This document shows, in pieces, positions 46,389 to 55,759 of a stretch of 64,000 nt of DNA. Every line of letters starts with the position of its first letter. Position 1 is the first letter of the stretch. The notes under the pieces were generated by a model. That model made no database searches and was not told where the DNA came from. It was given only the letters and a program-made list of their open reading frames with translations. This stretch comes from Chitinophaga varians (GTDB lineage: Bacteria; Bacteroidota; Bacteroidia; Chitinophagales; Chitinophagaceae). Position numbers and translations under genes: made by a program. The DNA lies in contig NZ_JACVFB010000001.1 in NCBI RefSeq assembly GCF_014529945.1, forward strand, positions 124,001 to 188,000, in the 5' to 3' direction.

Positions 46389-46753
46389 GGAACAGGATGG
46401 ATTATTTTGAGGTATCGTCCCGGGCCCCGCCTATGTGGTAAATGGCATAAGTTACAGTGGCATAGCTACATAGGTGGCCTCGGGGTTACTTACACAAGCT
46501 ATAAAATGTTACTGCTAACGCAGAGCGGTTGGGATAAGTGGCTAATAATTTCTCACAGGGAATTTAATTATAACTATGCTTTTTACTATATTTATAATCA
46601 GTCTTTTAAAGAGGATGTGATGGTCGTGTGACAGCTATTTTCGCCCAAAGTGTGTATAAATAATTACGGGAGATACCAGCTTCTCACTTAAATTACTTTT
46701 TCATTCGGGTAAAATTATATCTTTGACGCCTTAAAAAAACCTCGGAGTAAGTC
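46389..46753. other. 365-nt divergent intergenic region with a hairpin and smc promoter
   Basis: This gap separates the minus-strand outer-membrane protein gene from smc. It contains an imperfect hairpin, CCCCG-CCTATGT (46425-46436) with ACATAGG (46468-46474) and CGGGG (46481-46485), 37 nt upstream of the minus-strand ATG, and an AT-rich stretch with a -7 box at 46718. A weak 83-codon frame at 46380-46631 has no gene-like features. Confidence 0.6.
46718..46725 (+). promoter_or_regulatory. Candidate -7 box (TATCTTTG) for smc
   Basis: TATCTTTG matches TAnnTTTG and lies 28 nt before the GTG start of smc. The -33 region is T-rich but has no exact TTTG. Confidence 0.5.
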
Positions 46754-49700
46754 GTGCGCTTAAAAACACTAGAAATTAAAGGCTTTAAAAGTTTTGCCGA
46801 TAAAACCGTTCTGAACTTTGATGAAGGGATAACAGGTGTCATCGGGCCCAACGGTTGCGGCAAAAGCAATATCATCGACTCCATCCGCTGGGTGATCGGG
46901 GAACACAAAATCAGCAACCTGCGTTCGGAGAACCAGTCAGGCCTGGTGTTCAACGGTTCCAAAACACGCTCCGCCAGTGGTATGGCAGAGGTAAGCCTTA
47001 CCTTTGAAAATACCAAAAACGTACTTCCGACCGAATTCACAACGGTTACCATTACCCGCAAATTCTATAAAAACGGGGATAGTGAATATCGCCTCAATGA
47101 TGTGGCCTGCCGTCTGAAAGACATCCATAACCTCTTCATGGACACCGGGGTCAGCACCGACTCCTATGCCATCATCGAGTTGGGCATGGTGGACGATATC
47201 ATCAGAGACAAGGAAAACAGCCGTCGCCGCATGTTGGAACAAGCGGCAGGCATCTCCATATACAAAACCCGTAAAAAGGAAGCCAAATCCAAACTGGAGG
47301 CTACAGAAGGAGACCTCAACCGCATCGAAGACCTCCTGTTTGAAATCAATAACAACCTGAAAACGCTGGAAAGCCAGGCCCGTAAAGCTGAACGCTTCTA
47401 CGAGGTGAAAAAGGAATACCGCGAAATCAGCATCGAACTGGCCAAAGCCGCGCTGGAAGGATTTAACGTCACCTTCCGCGAACTGTCTGACAAACAAACG
47501 GAGGAAAGCGACCGGAAACTGCAGCTGGAAACAGAAATTACCACCGCCGAAGCTGCTGTGGAAGAAGATAAACTGCATTTCGTCGCCAAAGAAAAGGAAT
47601 TACAGGTCCTCCAGAAATCGTTCAACGAACTGGTGGCCACCATCCGTACCAAAGAAAATGACAAGAACCTCGCCGCCCAACAGCTGACCTATCTGCGGGA
47701 ACGCGAGAAAAATATCAACGACTTCCTTAACAACGCGGAAGGACAACTGCAGGGACTGACCACCTCGATTGAGTTTACTGAGAAACAGGTGGTGGAAGAA
47801 GCGGAAGTGTTTGAATCCATGGAAGACGAGCTGGAAACCCTCCGCGAAATGGTGGAGGAGAAGAAGGAACGCTTCCAGCAAAAGAAACTGGCCCTCGAAA
47901 CCCTGCGTAACGACCAGCAGCGCTGGCAACGCCAACAGTTTGAGGCCGAAAAGAAAGTGGCGGTAGCGGATACCTCTGTGCAGAACCTGCAACGCGGCAT
48001 CCAGCAGCTGCAGGAAGAAAAGAACAGCCGCCTCCAGCAAATCACGCAACTGGAAGCAGAGAAAGAGACACTGCAACAGACAATCACCACCAGTAAAACG
48101 GAGCTGGACGAGATGGTCCGCTTTCAGGAGGAAACGAAAGGTAAAATTCTGGCTACCCAGTCAGATATAGAAGGATTGCGTGACCAGCTGGTGGACGAAA
48201 ACCGTAAACTGGACTCCAAAAAGAACGAATTTGACCTGCTGAAGTCCCTGGTGGACAGCCTGGAAGGATATCCTGAAAGTATCAAATTCCTGAAAAAGAA
48301 CCCGGAATGGAACAACGAAGCTCCTATTCTGAGCGACGTTTTTTTCTGTAAGGAGGAATACCGCACCTGCGTGGAAAACCTCCTGGAGCCTTACCTGAAC
48401 TATTACGTGGTCAATAATGTGGCGGAAGCCGTACAGGCTATCCGGTTACTGGACACCCATAAAAAAGGCAAAGCCAATTTCTTTATCCTCGATCAGTTCC
48501 GCATACCGGCCAACGGTCTGCTGGCGCCTGCCGGCACTATTCCGGCCCTCGAGGTGGTGGAAATTGAAGAGAAATACAAGGGCCTCGGCTACCACCTGCT
48601 GGGCAAGGTTTTCATCGGGGAAGACATTACCCGCCTCGAATTCAGCCAGGTATCTGACGATGAGATCTGTCTGGTAGAGAAATCCGGCCGCATGCACCGG
48701 GGTAAGTACAACATCACCGGCGGCTCTGTGGGCCTGTTTGAAGGTAAAAAACTGGGCCGGGCCAAGAATCTGGAAAAACTGGAGGCGGAGATCAAAGAAC
48801 TGGAGGCAACCGTAGGTAGCCTGCGTATCCAGATACAGGACAAACACAACCAGGTGCTCGGCTACAACAGCCAGCTCAATGAAAATAATATCAATGCGGC
48901 CCGGGAGAAGATCAACCAGCTGAATAACCAGTTGTTCGGCCTTCAAAACAGGATCGAAAACTTCCATCACCTGATAGAAAGCGGCGACAAGCGGCTGGAG
49001 GAAATGCAGCAATCGCTGACAACCAATCAGGAAAGCATCTCCGGCGTCCGTGAGGAACTGGAAAACCTGAACGATCGGGTGGGAGAGCTGCAGGATTCCA
49101 TTACAGAGGCCGACAGAACGGCCCAGGAAGTGGAACAGCAGTTCAACATGGCCAACGTACAGTTCAATAACCAGAACCTGCAACATACCCGTCAGCATAG
49201 TAAGGTGCAGGCGCTGAAACAGGAGCTGGAATTTAAGCGTAAACAACTGACAGACCTGCACGCGCAGATCACCAGCAATAAAGCGCAACTGGAAGACGCG
49301 GTAGCCAATATTGCGACGGCAGAAGAGAAACGCGGGACGGCGGAAGACGGACTGGTAGAGCTGTTCCGTCAGCGCGAGGAGGAAGAAAAAGCACTCAACG
49401 AAAAAGACCAGGAATACTATAATTTCCGTAACCATCTCCAGGAACTGGAAACATCGCTGCGCACCAAACAAAGGGCCCGCGAACAGCTGGAACAGCAACT
49501 CAATGTCATCAAAGACAAAGTGAATGAGCTGAAGTTACAACTGGCTTCCATGAAAGAACGCCTGAGTGTGGAGTTTAAGGTGAACCTGGACGAGATCATC
49601 GATGAACAACGTACCTCTGAACTGCCGGTAGATGAATTGCAGGGCAGTGCAGAACGCCTGAAAAAACGCCTCGAGAACATGGGTGAAATCAACCCCACCG

Positions 49701-50284
49701 CTATTGAGGCTTACCAGGAAATGAAAAAACGGTACGAGTTTATCCTGGAACAGAAAACAGATCTGGTCAATGCAAAAGATTCCCTGCTGGCAACCATCCA
49801 GGAAGTGGAAACGACCGCCAACCAGAAATTTCTCGATACATTCAACACCGTTAAAGAGAATTTTATCCGGGTATTTAAAGCCCTCTTTACTGAGGAAGAC
49901 CAGTGCGACATGATCCTGAGTGATCCTGAAAACCTGGCCGATACCGGGATTGAAATCATTGCGAAACCCAAAGGCAAACGTCCGGCAGCCATTACCCAGC
50001 TTTCCGGTGGCGAGAAAACCCTCACCGCTACCGCCCTGCTGTTTGCCATCTACCTGATCAAACCCGCGCCATTCTGTATTCTGGATGAGGTAGACGCGCC
50101 GCTCGATGATGCCAATGTGGGCAAATTCACTAACATGATCAGAAAATTCTCTGATAATTCACAGTTTATTATTGTTACACACAATAAACAAACGATGGCC
50201 GCCGTGGACGTGATTTACGGGGTTACCATGCAGGAACCAGGGGTGAGTAAACTGGTACCGGTGGACTTCAGGAGTTTAAACTGA
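46754..50284 (+). CDS. smc: Chromosome segregation ATPase SMC
   Basis: 1176-aa structural maintenance of chromosomes protein. The start is GTG 46754, giving the canonical MRLKTLEIKGFKSF. Walker A is GPNGCGKSN at residues 31-39. Two long coiled coils flank a hinge (about residues 510-660, VFFCKEEYRTCVENLLEPYL to GRMHRGKYNITGG). The C-terminal head has the signature LSGGEK at about 1083-1088 and Walker B FCILDEVDAPLDD at about 1107-1119. It forms a dimer that compacts and segregates the chromosome, usually with ScpA and ScpB, which are not in the window. The gene is followed by an 85-nt spacer and a DUF4259 gene on the same strand. Confidence 0.97.
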   Translation: MRLKTLEIKGFKSFADKTVLNFDEGITGVIGPNGCGKSNIIDSIRWVIGEHKISNLRSENQSGLVFNGSKTRSASGMAEVSLTFENTKNVLPTEFTTVTITRKFYKNGDSEYRLNDVACRLKDIHNLFMDTGVSTDSYAIIELGMVDDIIRDKENSRRRMLEQAAGISIYKTRKKEAKSKLEATEGDLNRIEDLLFEINNNLKTLESQARKAERFYEVKKEYREISIELAKAALEGFNVTFRELSDKQTEESDRKLQLETEITTAEAAVEEDKLHFVAKEKELQVLQKSFNELVATIRTKENDKNLAAQQLTYLREREKNINDFLNNAEGQLQGLTTSIEFTEKQVVEEAEVFESMEDELETLREMVEEKKERFQQKKLALETLRNDQQRWQRQQFEAEKKVAVADTSVQNLQRGIQQLQEEKNSRLQQITQLEAEKETLQQTITTSKTELDEMVRFQEETKGKILATQSDIEGLRDQLVDENRKLDSKKNEFDLLKSLVDSLEGYPESIKFLKKNPEWNNEAPILSDVFFCKEEYRTCVENLLEPYLNYYVVNNVAEAVQAIRLLDTHKKGKANFFILDQFRIPANGLLAPAGTIPALEVVEIEEKYKGLGYHLLGKVFIGEDITRLEFSQVSDDEICLVEKSGRMHRGKYNITGGSVGLFEGKKLGRAKNLEKLEAEIKELEATVGSLRIQIQDKHNQVLGYNSQLNENNINAAREKINQLNNQLFGLQNRIENFHHLIESGDKRLEEMQQSLTTNQESISGVREELENLNDRVGELQDSITEADRTAQEVEQQFNMANVQFNNQNLQHTRQHSKVQALKQELEFKRKQLTDLHAQITSNKAQLEDAVANIATAEEKRGTAEDGLVELFRQREEEEKALNEKDQEYYNFRNHLQELETSLRTKQRAREQLEQQLNVIKDKVNELKLQLASMKERLSVEFKVNLDEIIDEQRTSELPVDELQGSAERLKKRLENMGEINPTAIEAYQEMKKRYEFILEQKTDLVNAKDSLLATIQEVETTANQKFLDTFNTVKENFIRVFKALFTEEDQCDMILSDPENLADTGIEIIAKPKGKRPAAITQLSGGEKTLTATALLFAIYLIKPAPFCILDEVDAPLDDANVGKFTNMIRKFSDNSQFIIVTHNKQTMAAVDVIYGVTMQEPGVSKLVPVDFRSLN

Positions 50285-50369
50285 TGAAAGGTTTTTGTTG
50301 TTGTAAAGAGAGACTATTAATTTTATTCTCTATTTCTTTATTTTAAAAAAATAAAAAACATTACACACT

Positions 50370-50768
50370 ATGGGCGCATGGGGCACCAGGAATTTTGAAA
50401 ATGATGGATCACAAGACTGGGTTTTTGACGTGATCGACAGCAAAGATGGTGGCTTGGTAACTGATACACTGGCACGTATCATCAACAACACCGAAACACT
50501 GGAAGTATCAGATTGCGAAGAAGGATTAGCCGCCGCAGAACTGGTGGCAGCGCTGATGGGCAAGCCCAGCGAAGACTTCCCCGAAGATCCGCTGGATAAA
50601 CTGGATATCCTGAACCTGATCGCAACAAAAGGATTAAGAAGCCAGGCCGTTGCTGCTGTAAACAAAATATTGGGCGCATCAGAAATGAAAAATTACTGGG
50701 AAGAATCCGGTAACCTCGACGCATGGACAGCCGTTCAGGCTTCCCTGGTGAAAAGACTGGAACTCTAA
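50370..50768 (+). CDS. DUF4259 domain protein
   Basis: 132-aa soluble protein. The start MGAWGTRNFENDGSQDWVFD is the family signature, and the segment ELVAALMGKPSEDFPEDP follows. The C-terminal WEESGNLDAWTAVQASLVKR is also typical. The protein is acidic and mostly helical by appearance; no catalytic motif or membrane segment is seen. Function is unknown in the family. The ATG is preceded by an A/T-only stretch. A strong terminator lies downstream. Confidence 0.88.
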   Translation: MGAWGTRNFENDGSQDWVFDVIDSKDGGLVTDTLARIINNTETLEVSDCEEGLAAAELVAALMGKPSEDFPEDPLDKLDILNLIATKGLRSQAVAAVNKILGASEMKNYWEESGNLDAWTAVQASLVKRLEL

Positions 50769-50917
50769 CCTGTAATGACCGGGACTGCCCGGAGACAATA
50801 CTGATCTGATCGCAGGAAAACAATGCTTAAGGACAAGTGACTTTTTAAGCAGGGATACTGCTGCGTCTTATTCAGCCCATTGATGCAGTCTGTTTGATCA
50901 AAACATGTAGAAAATAT

Positions 50918-50961
50918 AAAAGCGAAGGCCCGTATGATCTTTCATACGGGCCTTCGCTTTT
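50918..50961. terminator. Strong bidirectional terminator
   Basis: A perfect 20-bp stem (50918-50937 with 50942-50961, core GCGAAGGCCCGTATGA) and a four-base loop. T-rich stretches lie on both sides. It ends both the DUF4259 transcript and the convergent small secreted-protein gene. Confidence 0.93.
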
Positions 50962-50984
50962 TATGTTGGTAGCCAATCTTTAAG

Positions 50985-51389
50985 TCATGGAAAAGGAAGG
51001 TCCGGACAGCCAGTAGTTGGGCCCGGCTGACAGATAACAGTACACGCTGTTCCGGTTCCGTCCCAAATGAACTTTACCCGGCCATTGTCAAAGGTCATTG
51101 TTTGCACGGTATTGGGCTGAACAATAGCGCCATAAAAAGTTATATTACCCTGCGGCGCCAAATTAAAATACTTAGTATAAGGTCCCCAGGAGGCTTGTGT
51201 TGAATAGCTGGCCGCATTTCCAGGCTGTAATTGCCAGGATACGTATAACTCATGCGACGTGACATTTAGTCCAATACTTAGATTGAACATCGTAACAATT
51301 CTGTCAGGACCTTTTTCTTCTTTAATGAGCTTAGGGGGAGTGCTGTTGAGCCCCATGGCTAATAAAAGCGATAATAATACTGTTTTCAT
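50985..51389 (-). CDS. Small secreted protein of unknown function
   Basis: 134-aa protein I do not recognise. It has a short N-terminal signal (MKTVLLSLLLAMGLNS) and a mature part rich in Asn, Thr, Gly and aromatic residues (NLSIGLNVTSHELYVSW, SWGPYTKYFNLAPQGNITFY), which suggests a compact beta-sandwich. It has three cysteines near the C-terminus (ACTVICQPGPTTGCPDL), enough for one disulfide. No motif of an enzyme is seen. It is isolated between a bidirectional terminator and the nucleoside transporter terminator, on the minus strand. It could be a cell-envelope or extracellular protein. Confidence 0.6.
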   Translation of the reverse strand: MKTVLLSLLLAMGLNSTPPKLIKEEKGPDRIVTMFNLSIGLNVTSHELYVSWQLQPGNAASYSTQASWGPYTKYFNLAPQGNITFYGAIVQPNTVQTMTFDNGRVKFIWDGTGTACTVICQPGPTTGCPDLPFP

Positions 51390-51544
51390 ACGTGGTGGTT
51401 TGATTAGGGGATAAGAGGTGAGAATATTACTTCTGTTTAGTCAAGATACACCAATACAGGAAGATTGTCTCCCAAATCCCAGTGTGGATCATCTATTATC
51501 CATCTAATCAATGCGAAAGCGGAAAGTACAAAATTGTCGTGTAT

Positions 51545-51590
51545 AAAAATGCCGGAGAAATGCTATTGATAAGCATCTCCCCGGCATTTA
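51545..51590 (-). terminator. Intrinsic terminator of the nucleoside transporter gene
   Basis: On the minus strand: AAATGCCGG, an inner imperfect stem (AGATGCT with AGCATTT-type pairing), then CCGGCATTTTTATAC. The outer stem is 51547-51555 with 51581-51589. It lies 28 nt after the transporter stop and is followed by a T run on the minus strand. Confidence 0.8.
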
Positions 51591-51617
51591 GGCATTGATA
51601 ATATTGTTTTAAGAAAT

Positions 51618-52943
51618 TTACAGCAGAATACCCGCAATGGTCGCTGACAGGTAGCTGGCCAATGTTCCGCACAGCAGTGCTTTGAGACCCAGTTTGGCCA
51701 GATCGGTACGGCGGCCGGGCGCCAGTTCTCCGATACCACCGATCTGCATGCCCACGCTGCTGAAGTTGGCAAAACCCGCAATGGCGATGGTAACAATGGT
51801 GATCGCCTTAACGGATTCTATTTTTATCTTATGGTCGGTCATGTTTTTGAAAGCCACGAATTCATTGATCGTGAGTTTTTGTCCCAACAGGGTAGCCACA
51901 TTGTTGACATCTTCACTGGGTACGCCCATGGCCCAGGCCATTGGCGTAAACAGTTTACCAAAGATCCAGTCCAGGCTCAGATCGAAGCTCAGGCCCACCA
52001 GGTGGCCGAGGTTGATCAGGCACCAGTCGAGCAGCGCTATCAATGCGATAAAGCCGATCAGCATGGCGATCACGTTCATGGCTATTTTAAAACCATCGCC
52101 GGCGCCATGGGAGATAGCGTCGATCACGTTGGTATAGTTGCTTTTTACTTCCATTTTCACGCGACCCATGGTCACGCTCTCTTCCGTTTCCGGAAATACG
52201 ATCTTGGAGATCACCAGTGCGCCGGGAGCGGCCATCAGGCTGGCGGTAATCAGGAATGGCGCGATGTTCATACCGGCCTGGATGCCCATGTTGGCATATA
52301 CCACCAGGATACCGCCGGCAATACAGGCAAGGCTGCCGCTCATAGAGGCGAGGATCTCGCTTTTAGTCATGGAATTAAGATACGGACGGATCATCACCTG
52401 TGCTTCCACCTGGCCTACGAAAGCGCTGGCCACGTTGCTGAGTGCTTCCGCACCGCTCACCCGCATCACAATGTTCATGGCCCGGGCAATCACCGCTACC
52501 ACCCGCTGCATAATACCGAAGTGGTACAACACCGCAACCAGTACACATACCAGGATGATCGTGGCTGTTACATTAAACGCAAAAACAAATCCACCGCCGG
52601 CATAATTGGCCAGATGGCCATCAGGAATCTGGGCCACGCCAATGCCGCCATATACGAAAGCGGCGCCCTGACGCGCAAATGCTTCCAGTTTACCCATGCC
52701 CTCGCCGACTTGCTTAAAAAACCAGGTGACAGGTGGGACTTTAAATACCAGCAGACCAATCGCTACCTGTAACGTGATACCACTTATCACCAGCCGATAG
52801 TTAATTTTACTCCTATTGTTGGAAAACAAAAAGGCAATGCCCAAAATGAGGGCGATGCCTATTAAGCCCTGAAAGCGTCCCATAAATGCAAATAAATCGT
52901 AAAATGTATGCAATAAGGCGACGAAGATAAGCCATTTTAACAT
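51618..52943 (-). CDS. Concentrative nucleoside transporter (CNT/NupC family)
   Basis: 441-aa inner-membrane nucleoside importer driven by Na+ or H+. Helices begin FQGLIGIALILGIAFLFSNN. The family core is visible as EALSNVASAFVGQVEAQVMIRPYL, where the GQxEA motif contacts the nucleoside. SEILASMSGSLACIAGGILV and GEDVNNVATLLGQK-like PSEDVNNVATLLGQKLTINEF follow. The first ~25 residues form an additional hydrophobic segment compared with shorter CNTs. The gene is monocistronic with its own terminator and diverges from the cytochrome-containing gene, with 258 nt between them. Confidence 0.92.
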   Translation of the reverse strand: MLKWLIFVALLHTFYDLFAFMGRFQGLIGIALILGIAFLFSNNRSKINYRLVISGITLQVAIGLLVFKVPPVTWFFKQVGEGMGKLEAFARQGAAFVYGGIGVAQIPDGHLANYAGGGFVFAFNVTATIILVCVLVAVLYHFGIMQRVVAVIARAMNIVMRVSGAEALSNVASAFVGQVEAQVMIRPYLNSMTKSEILASMSGSLACIAGGILVVYANMGIQAGMNIAPFLITASLMAAPGALVISKIVFPETEESVTMGRVKMEVKSNYTNVIDAISHGAGDGFKIAMNVIAMLIGFIALIALLDWCLINLGHLVGLSFDLSLDWIFGKLFTPMAWAMGVPSEDVNNVATLLGQKLTINEFVAFKNMTDHKIKIESVKAITIVTIAIAGFANFSSVGMQIGGIGELAPGRRTDLAKLGLKALLCGTLASYLSATIAGILL

Positions 52944-53201
52944 TTGGTTAATTTTATCATTTAGATATTTAGCCGACTGTTTATGATGGATGTTTCTCCA
53001 TTGTTGCCAATATTTTCACATTGATAGGAAAAACAAGGAGTTATCACTGCCATTTTACATCACCACGATAAATATGGACGACCCGCTAATGCCCTAAATT
53101 CTTAAATAACCAAATTCGCAAATGATTTTACCCCTGATCAAAAAATAGTTGCAAATAATCGCAGGAGATGTATTTTTAGTTTTTGCAATCGAATTAAATA
53201 C

Positions 53202-55490
53202 ATGAATCGTCTTCAATACCTGATCATCTCCACGATTTCCCTGGCATGGTTTGCCTGCGGACAAACACAACAACAAGACCGGATGAGCAAACACGAGCGG
53301 GATTCGCTGGCGATGCGAAAACAGTTCGATAAGTCTCCTGTGCTGGATGGTAAGGCTGCCATCGGCGCCATGACGGTCGACAAAGGGCTGGAAGTGCAGC
53401 TGGTAGCGGCAGAACCGATGGTTGTAGCCCCGGTAAGTACGGTGTTCGACGATCGTGGCAGGATGTGGGTAGTGGAAATGATGGGCTTTATGCCGGATAC
53501 CAGCGGTACCGGAGAAGACAAGCCGGATGGCAAAATTGTCATACTGGAAGATACCACCGGCGATGGTGTGATGGACAAACGGACGGTGTTTCTGGATTCG
53601 CTGGTGTTGCCCAGAGCGGTATGCCTTGTGGAGAATGGTGTATTGGTGGCTACGCCGCCTCAATTATGGTTCATCGAAAATAACCATGACAAACCCGGCA
53701 AAAAAGTACTGGTAGACAGCGCGTATGCTGCCGGTGGTAACGTAGAACATCAGCCCAACGGACTTTTGCGGGGACTTGACAACTGGATATACAATGCGAA
53801 GTCTGATCGCCGTTACCGTAAAGTGGGCGACAAATGGTTGAAAGAGGCCACCACTTTCCGTGGTCAGTGGGGCATTACCCAGGATGATAAAGGCCGGTTA
53901 TATTATAATAATAACTCCGAAAATCTGCTGGGGGACTATTTCCCGGCAGGGCTGGGCGGTAAAAATCCGCATCAGCAGAATGCTGCCGGTTATGATCAGA
54001 AGATCGTGAAGGACAACCACGTGTATCCGGCACATCCCACGCCGGGGGTCAACAGAGGCTATATGAAAGGCGTGCTGGACGATAGTCTGCGGTTGGTGGA
54101 GTTTACAGCTGCCTGCGGTCCGGTTATCTATCGGGGCAATCTGTTGCCGGCAGCTTATGCAGGCAACGCTTTCGTCGCCGAACCTTCCGCTAATCTCATC
54201 AAACGGAATATTTTAAAAGACAGTGGTTATATCGTTACCGGTAAACAGGCTTACCAGGGGAAAGAGTTTCTGGCCAGCACGGACGAGCGTTTCAGGCCCA
54301 CGGGCTTGTATAACGGCCCTGATGGGGCGTTGTATATCACCGATATGTACAGGGGAATTCTGCAACACAAAACTTATATCACCACTTATCTGAAGAACGA
54401 AATCAAAATGCGGGAGCTGACGCAACCACTCAGCTGTGGCCGTATTTACCGCATTGTTCCGACGGGGCAACATCCACAGAAAACCCAGGTGAGGGAAGAC
54501 CAGCTTTTACAATTGCTGAATGATCCCAATGGCGCGTTGCGTGATAAAGCGCAACAATATATTATTGATCATCGTTTAACCGCGCTGGTGCCGGCATTGC
54601 GTGCCGCGTTGTCCAATACCGGCGCACCGCTCCTGCAGGTGCATGCGCTCTGGACACTGGAAGGACTGCATCAGTTGACCTACGCCGATCTGGCCGTGAT
54701 ACTGGAGCAGGGGACGGATGACTACAAAGTACAGGCGCTTGCCGCGCTGCCTTCCGTGCTGGACGGAAAGTCCGCTAAAGCCGCGCTGACAAAGCTGGAC
54801 ACGCTGGCTGGTAAACCGTTCTTTGCGCCGTATGTCGCGTATTTGTTGCCCGCATTGGGTAAAGCAGATAAAGCTGCAGCGACCCGCCTCGAAGAAAAAC
54901 TGATGAAAGCGTATGCGCGTGACCGTTATATATCAGCTGCGCTGATCAATAATGCCGTCAACCGGGAAGCCGCGTTGCTGAAGCAACTGGAAGCTTTTAA
55001 TCCGGATACTGCGTTGGTGTTGAATAAACAATTGCACGCCGTGCTGAAGAATATGGACAACAATGCCAACGCAAAAAAAATGGATGCTTTGGCTGAAAAA
55101 TACCCCAGAGGATATAAAATATTCAATACTGTTTGTCAGACCTGCCACGGTAAAAACGGTAATGGTATTGCTGCTATGGCGCCGCCGCTGAATGAAAGCA
55201 ACTGGGTGACCGGTGACAAAAATAAGTTTGCCGCTATCGTGCTGTACGGCCTTACCGGTCCGGTGGAAGTACACGGCAAGCTGTATAAAGCGCCCGAAAT
55301 CAATGGTGATATGCCTGGTATCGGCGGCAGCGATGAATTCAGCGATGCTGATATTGCAGAACTGCTCACGTTTTTACGCAGCGCGTGGAATAATAAGGCC
55401 GGAAAGGTATCCGCAGATGATATCAAAGGTGTGCGCAAACAGTTTAACGGTCGTCAGAAAGCATTTACTGCGGCGGAATTAACCAAATAG
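53202..55490 (+). CDS. Secreted dehydrogenase-like lipoprotein with C-terminal cytochrome c domain
   Basis: 762-aa lipoprotein. Lipobox WFAC has Cys19. The N-terminal two-thirds is a six-bladed, PQQ-sugar-dehydrogenase-like propeller (VEMMGFMPDTSGTGEDKPDG, VYPAHPTPGVNRGYMKGV, LYNGPDGALYITDMYRG), as in large membrane-bound dehydrogenase-type proteins of Bacteroidota and Planctomycetes. HEAT-like helical repeats occur at about residues 430-600. A C-terminal c-type cytochrome has the haem motif CQTCHG (Cys645, Cys648, His649) and a likely axial Met in IAAMAPPLNES or GDMPGIGGSDEF. It probably oxidises a sugar or alcohol at the cell surface and passes electrons on. Substrate unknown. Confidence 0.85.
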   Translation: MNRLQYLIISTISLAWFACGQTQQQDRMSKHERDSLAMRKQFDKSPVLDGKAAIGAMTVDKGLEVQLVAAEPMVVAPVSTVFDDRGRMWVVEMMGFMPDTSGTGEDKPDGKIVILEDTTGDGVMDKRTVFLDSLVLPRAVCLVENGVLVATPPQLWFIENNHDKPGKKVLVDSAYAAGGNVEHQPNGLLRGLDNWIYNAKSDRRYRKVGDKWLKEATTFRGQWGITQDDKGRLYYNNNSENLLGDYFPAGLGGKNPHQQNAAGYDQKIVKDNHVYPAHPTPGVNRGYMKGVLDDSLRLVEFTAACGPVIYRGNLLPAAYAGNAFVAEPSANLIKRNILKDSGYIVTGKQAYQGKEFLASTDERFRPTGLYNGPDGALYITDMYRGILQHKTYITTYLKNEIKMRELTQPLSCGRIYRIVPTGQHPQKTQVREDQLLQLLNDPNGALRDKAQQYIIDHRLTALVPALRAALSNTGAPLLQVHALWTLEGLHQLTYADLAVILEQGTDDYKVQALAALPSVLDGKSAKAALTKLDTLAGKPFFAPYVAYLLPALGKADKAAATRLEEKLMKAYARDRYISAALINNAVNREAALLKQLEAFNPDTALVLNKQLHAVLKNMDNNANAKKMDALAEKYPRGYKIFNTVCQTCHGKNGNGIAAMAPPLNESNWVTGDKNKFAAIVLYGLTGPVEVHGKLYKAPEINGDMPGIGGSDEFSDADIAELLTFLRSAWNNKAGKVSADDIKGVRKQFNGRQKAFTAAELTK

Positions 55491-55513
55491 TGCGCTGATA
55501 TCAATAAAAGGCC

Positions 55514-55521
55514 TATCTTTG
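55514..55521 (+). promoter_or_regulatory. Candidate -7 box (TATCTTTG) for the leader transcript
   Basis: TATCTTTG is an exact TAnnTTTG match 24 nt after the cytochrome gene stop. Predicted transcription would start near 55528, giving a leader of about 230 nt before the glutamate-synthase-domain gene. No clear -33 element was seen. Confidence 0.5.
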
Positions 55522-55522
55522 T

Positions 55523-55682
55523 TGTTCATTCATTACAAGTGAACAAGGCAACTTACATATTGACCTGCTGTAGCCAACACCGTATTTGTACGGGCGGGTT
55601 TCTGTTGCCGTTTTTATCCTGTCCAAAAGACTTCAACAATTAAGCCCGGGCAACTTATAGCATCGTAACAGTTGTACCCGGG
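55523..55682 (+). promoter_or_regulatory. Structured 5' leader with alternative pairings (candidate attenuator or riboswitch)
   Basis: Several stems are visible: TTGTTCA/TGAACAA (55522-55528 with 55540-55546), CCGTA-TTTG-TACGG (55580-55593), and CCCGGGCAACT (55645-55655) with AGTTG-TA-CCCGGG (55670-55682). GTTGCC (55604-55609) can pair either with GGCAAC at 55547-55552 or with GGCAAC at 55649-55654. A T run (GTTTTTAT) follows the first option. The pairings are mutually exclusive, as in attenuators. It is not a class I can name. Confidence 0.45.
55539..55643 (+). CDS. Candidate 34-codon Cys-rich leader peptide (uORF)
   Basis: A GTG-initiated frame ends at TAA 55641-55643. It encodes a 34-aa peptide starting MNKATYILTCCSQHRICTGG and ending in ...PKDFNN. 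Four of 34 residues are Cys, including an adjacent pair (codons TGC TGT at 55566-55571) and single Cys codons at 55587 and 55620. It begins about 11 nt after the predicted start site of the TATCTTTG promoter, and a strong hairpin starts two bases after its stop. No family is recognised. Whether it is translated is not known; a chance ORF of this length in a leader is possible. Confidence 0.4.
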   Translation: MNKATYILTCCSQHRICTGGFLLPFLSCPKDFNN

Positions 55683-55759
55683 GGGATGATACCTGTACGC
55701 TTGTATTGGTACTACAATCCATTTAGCAATTTCCAAAACAATCTTATAAAATAAGTTTT

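Noticed and set aside
46380..46631. 83-codon frame upstream of smc
   Set aside because: Starts within the divergent gene's start region, spans a hairpin and an AT-rich promoter region, and shows no protein-like pattern.
48446..49498. 350-codon frame on the minus strand
   Set aside because: Opposite to the SMC hinge and coiled coil. Leu/Phe/Gln-rich composition is the expected antisense of a Glu/Gln/Lys-rich coiled coil.
51831..52772. 313-codon frame on the plus strand
   Set aside because: Antisense to the nucleoside transporter; His-rich shadow of hydrophobic codons.
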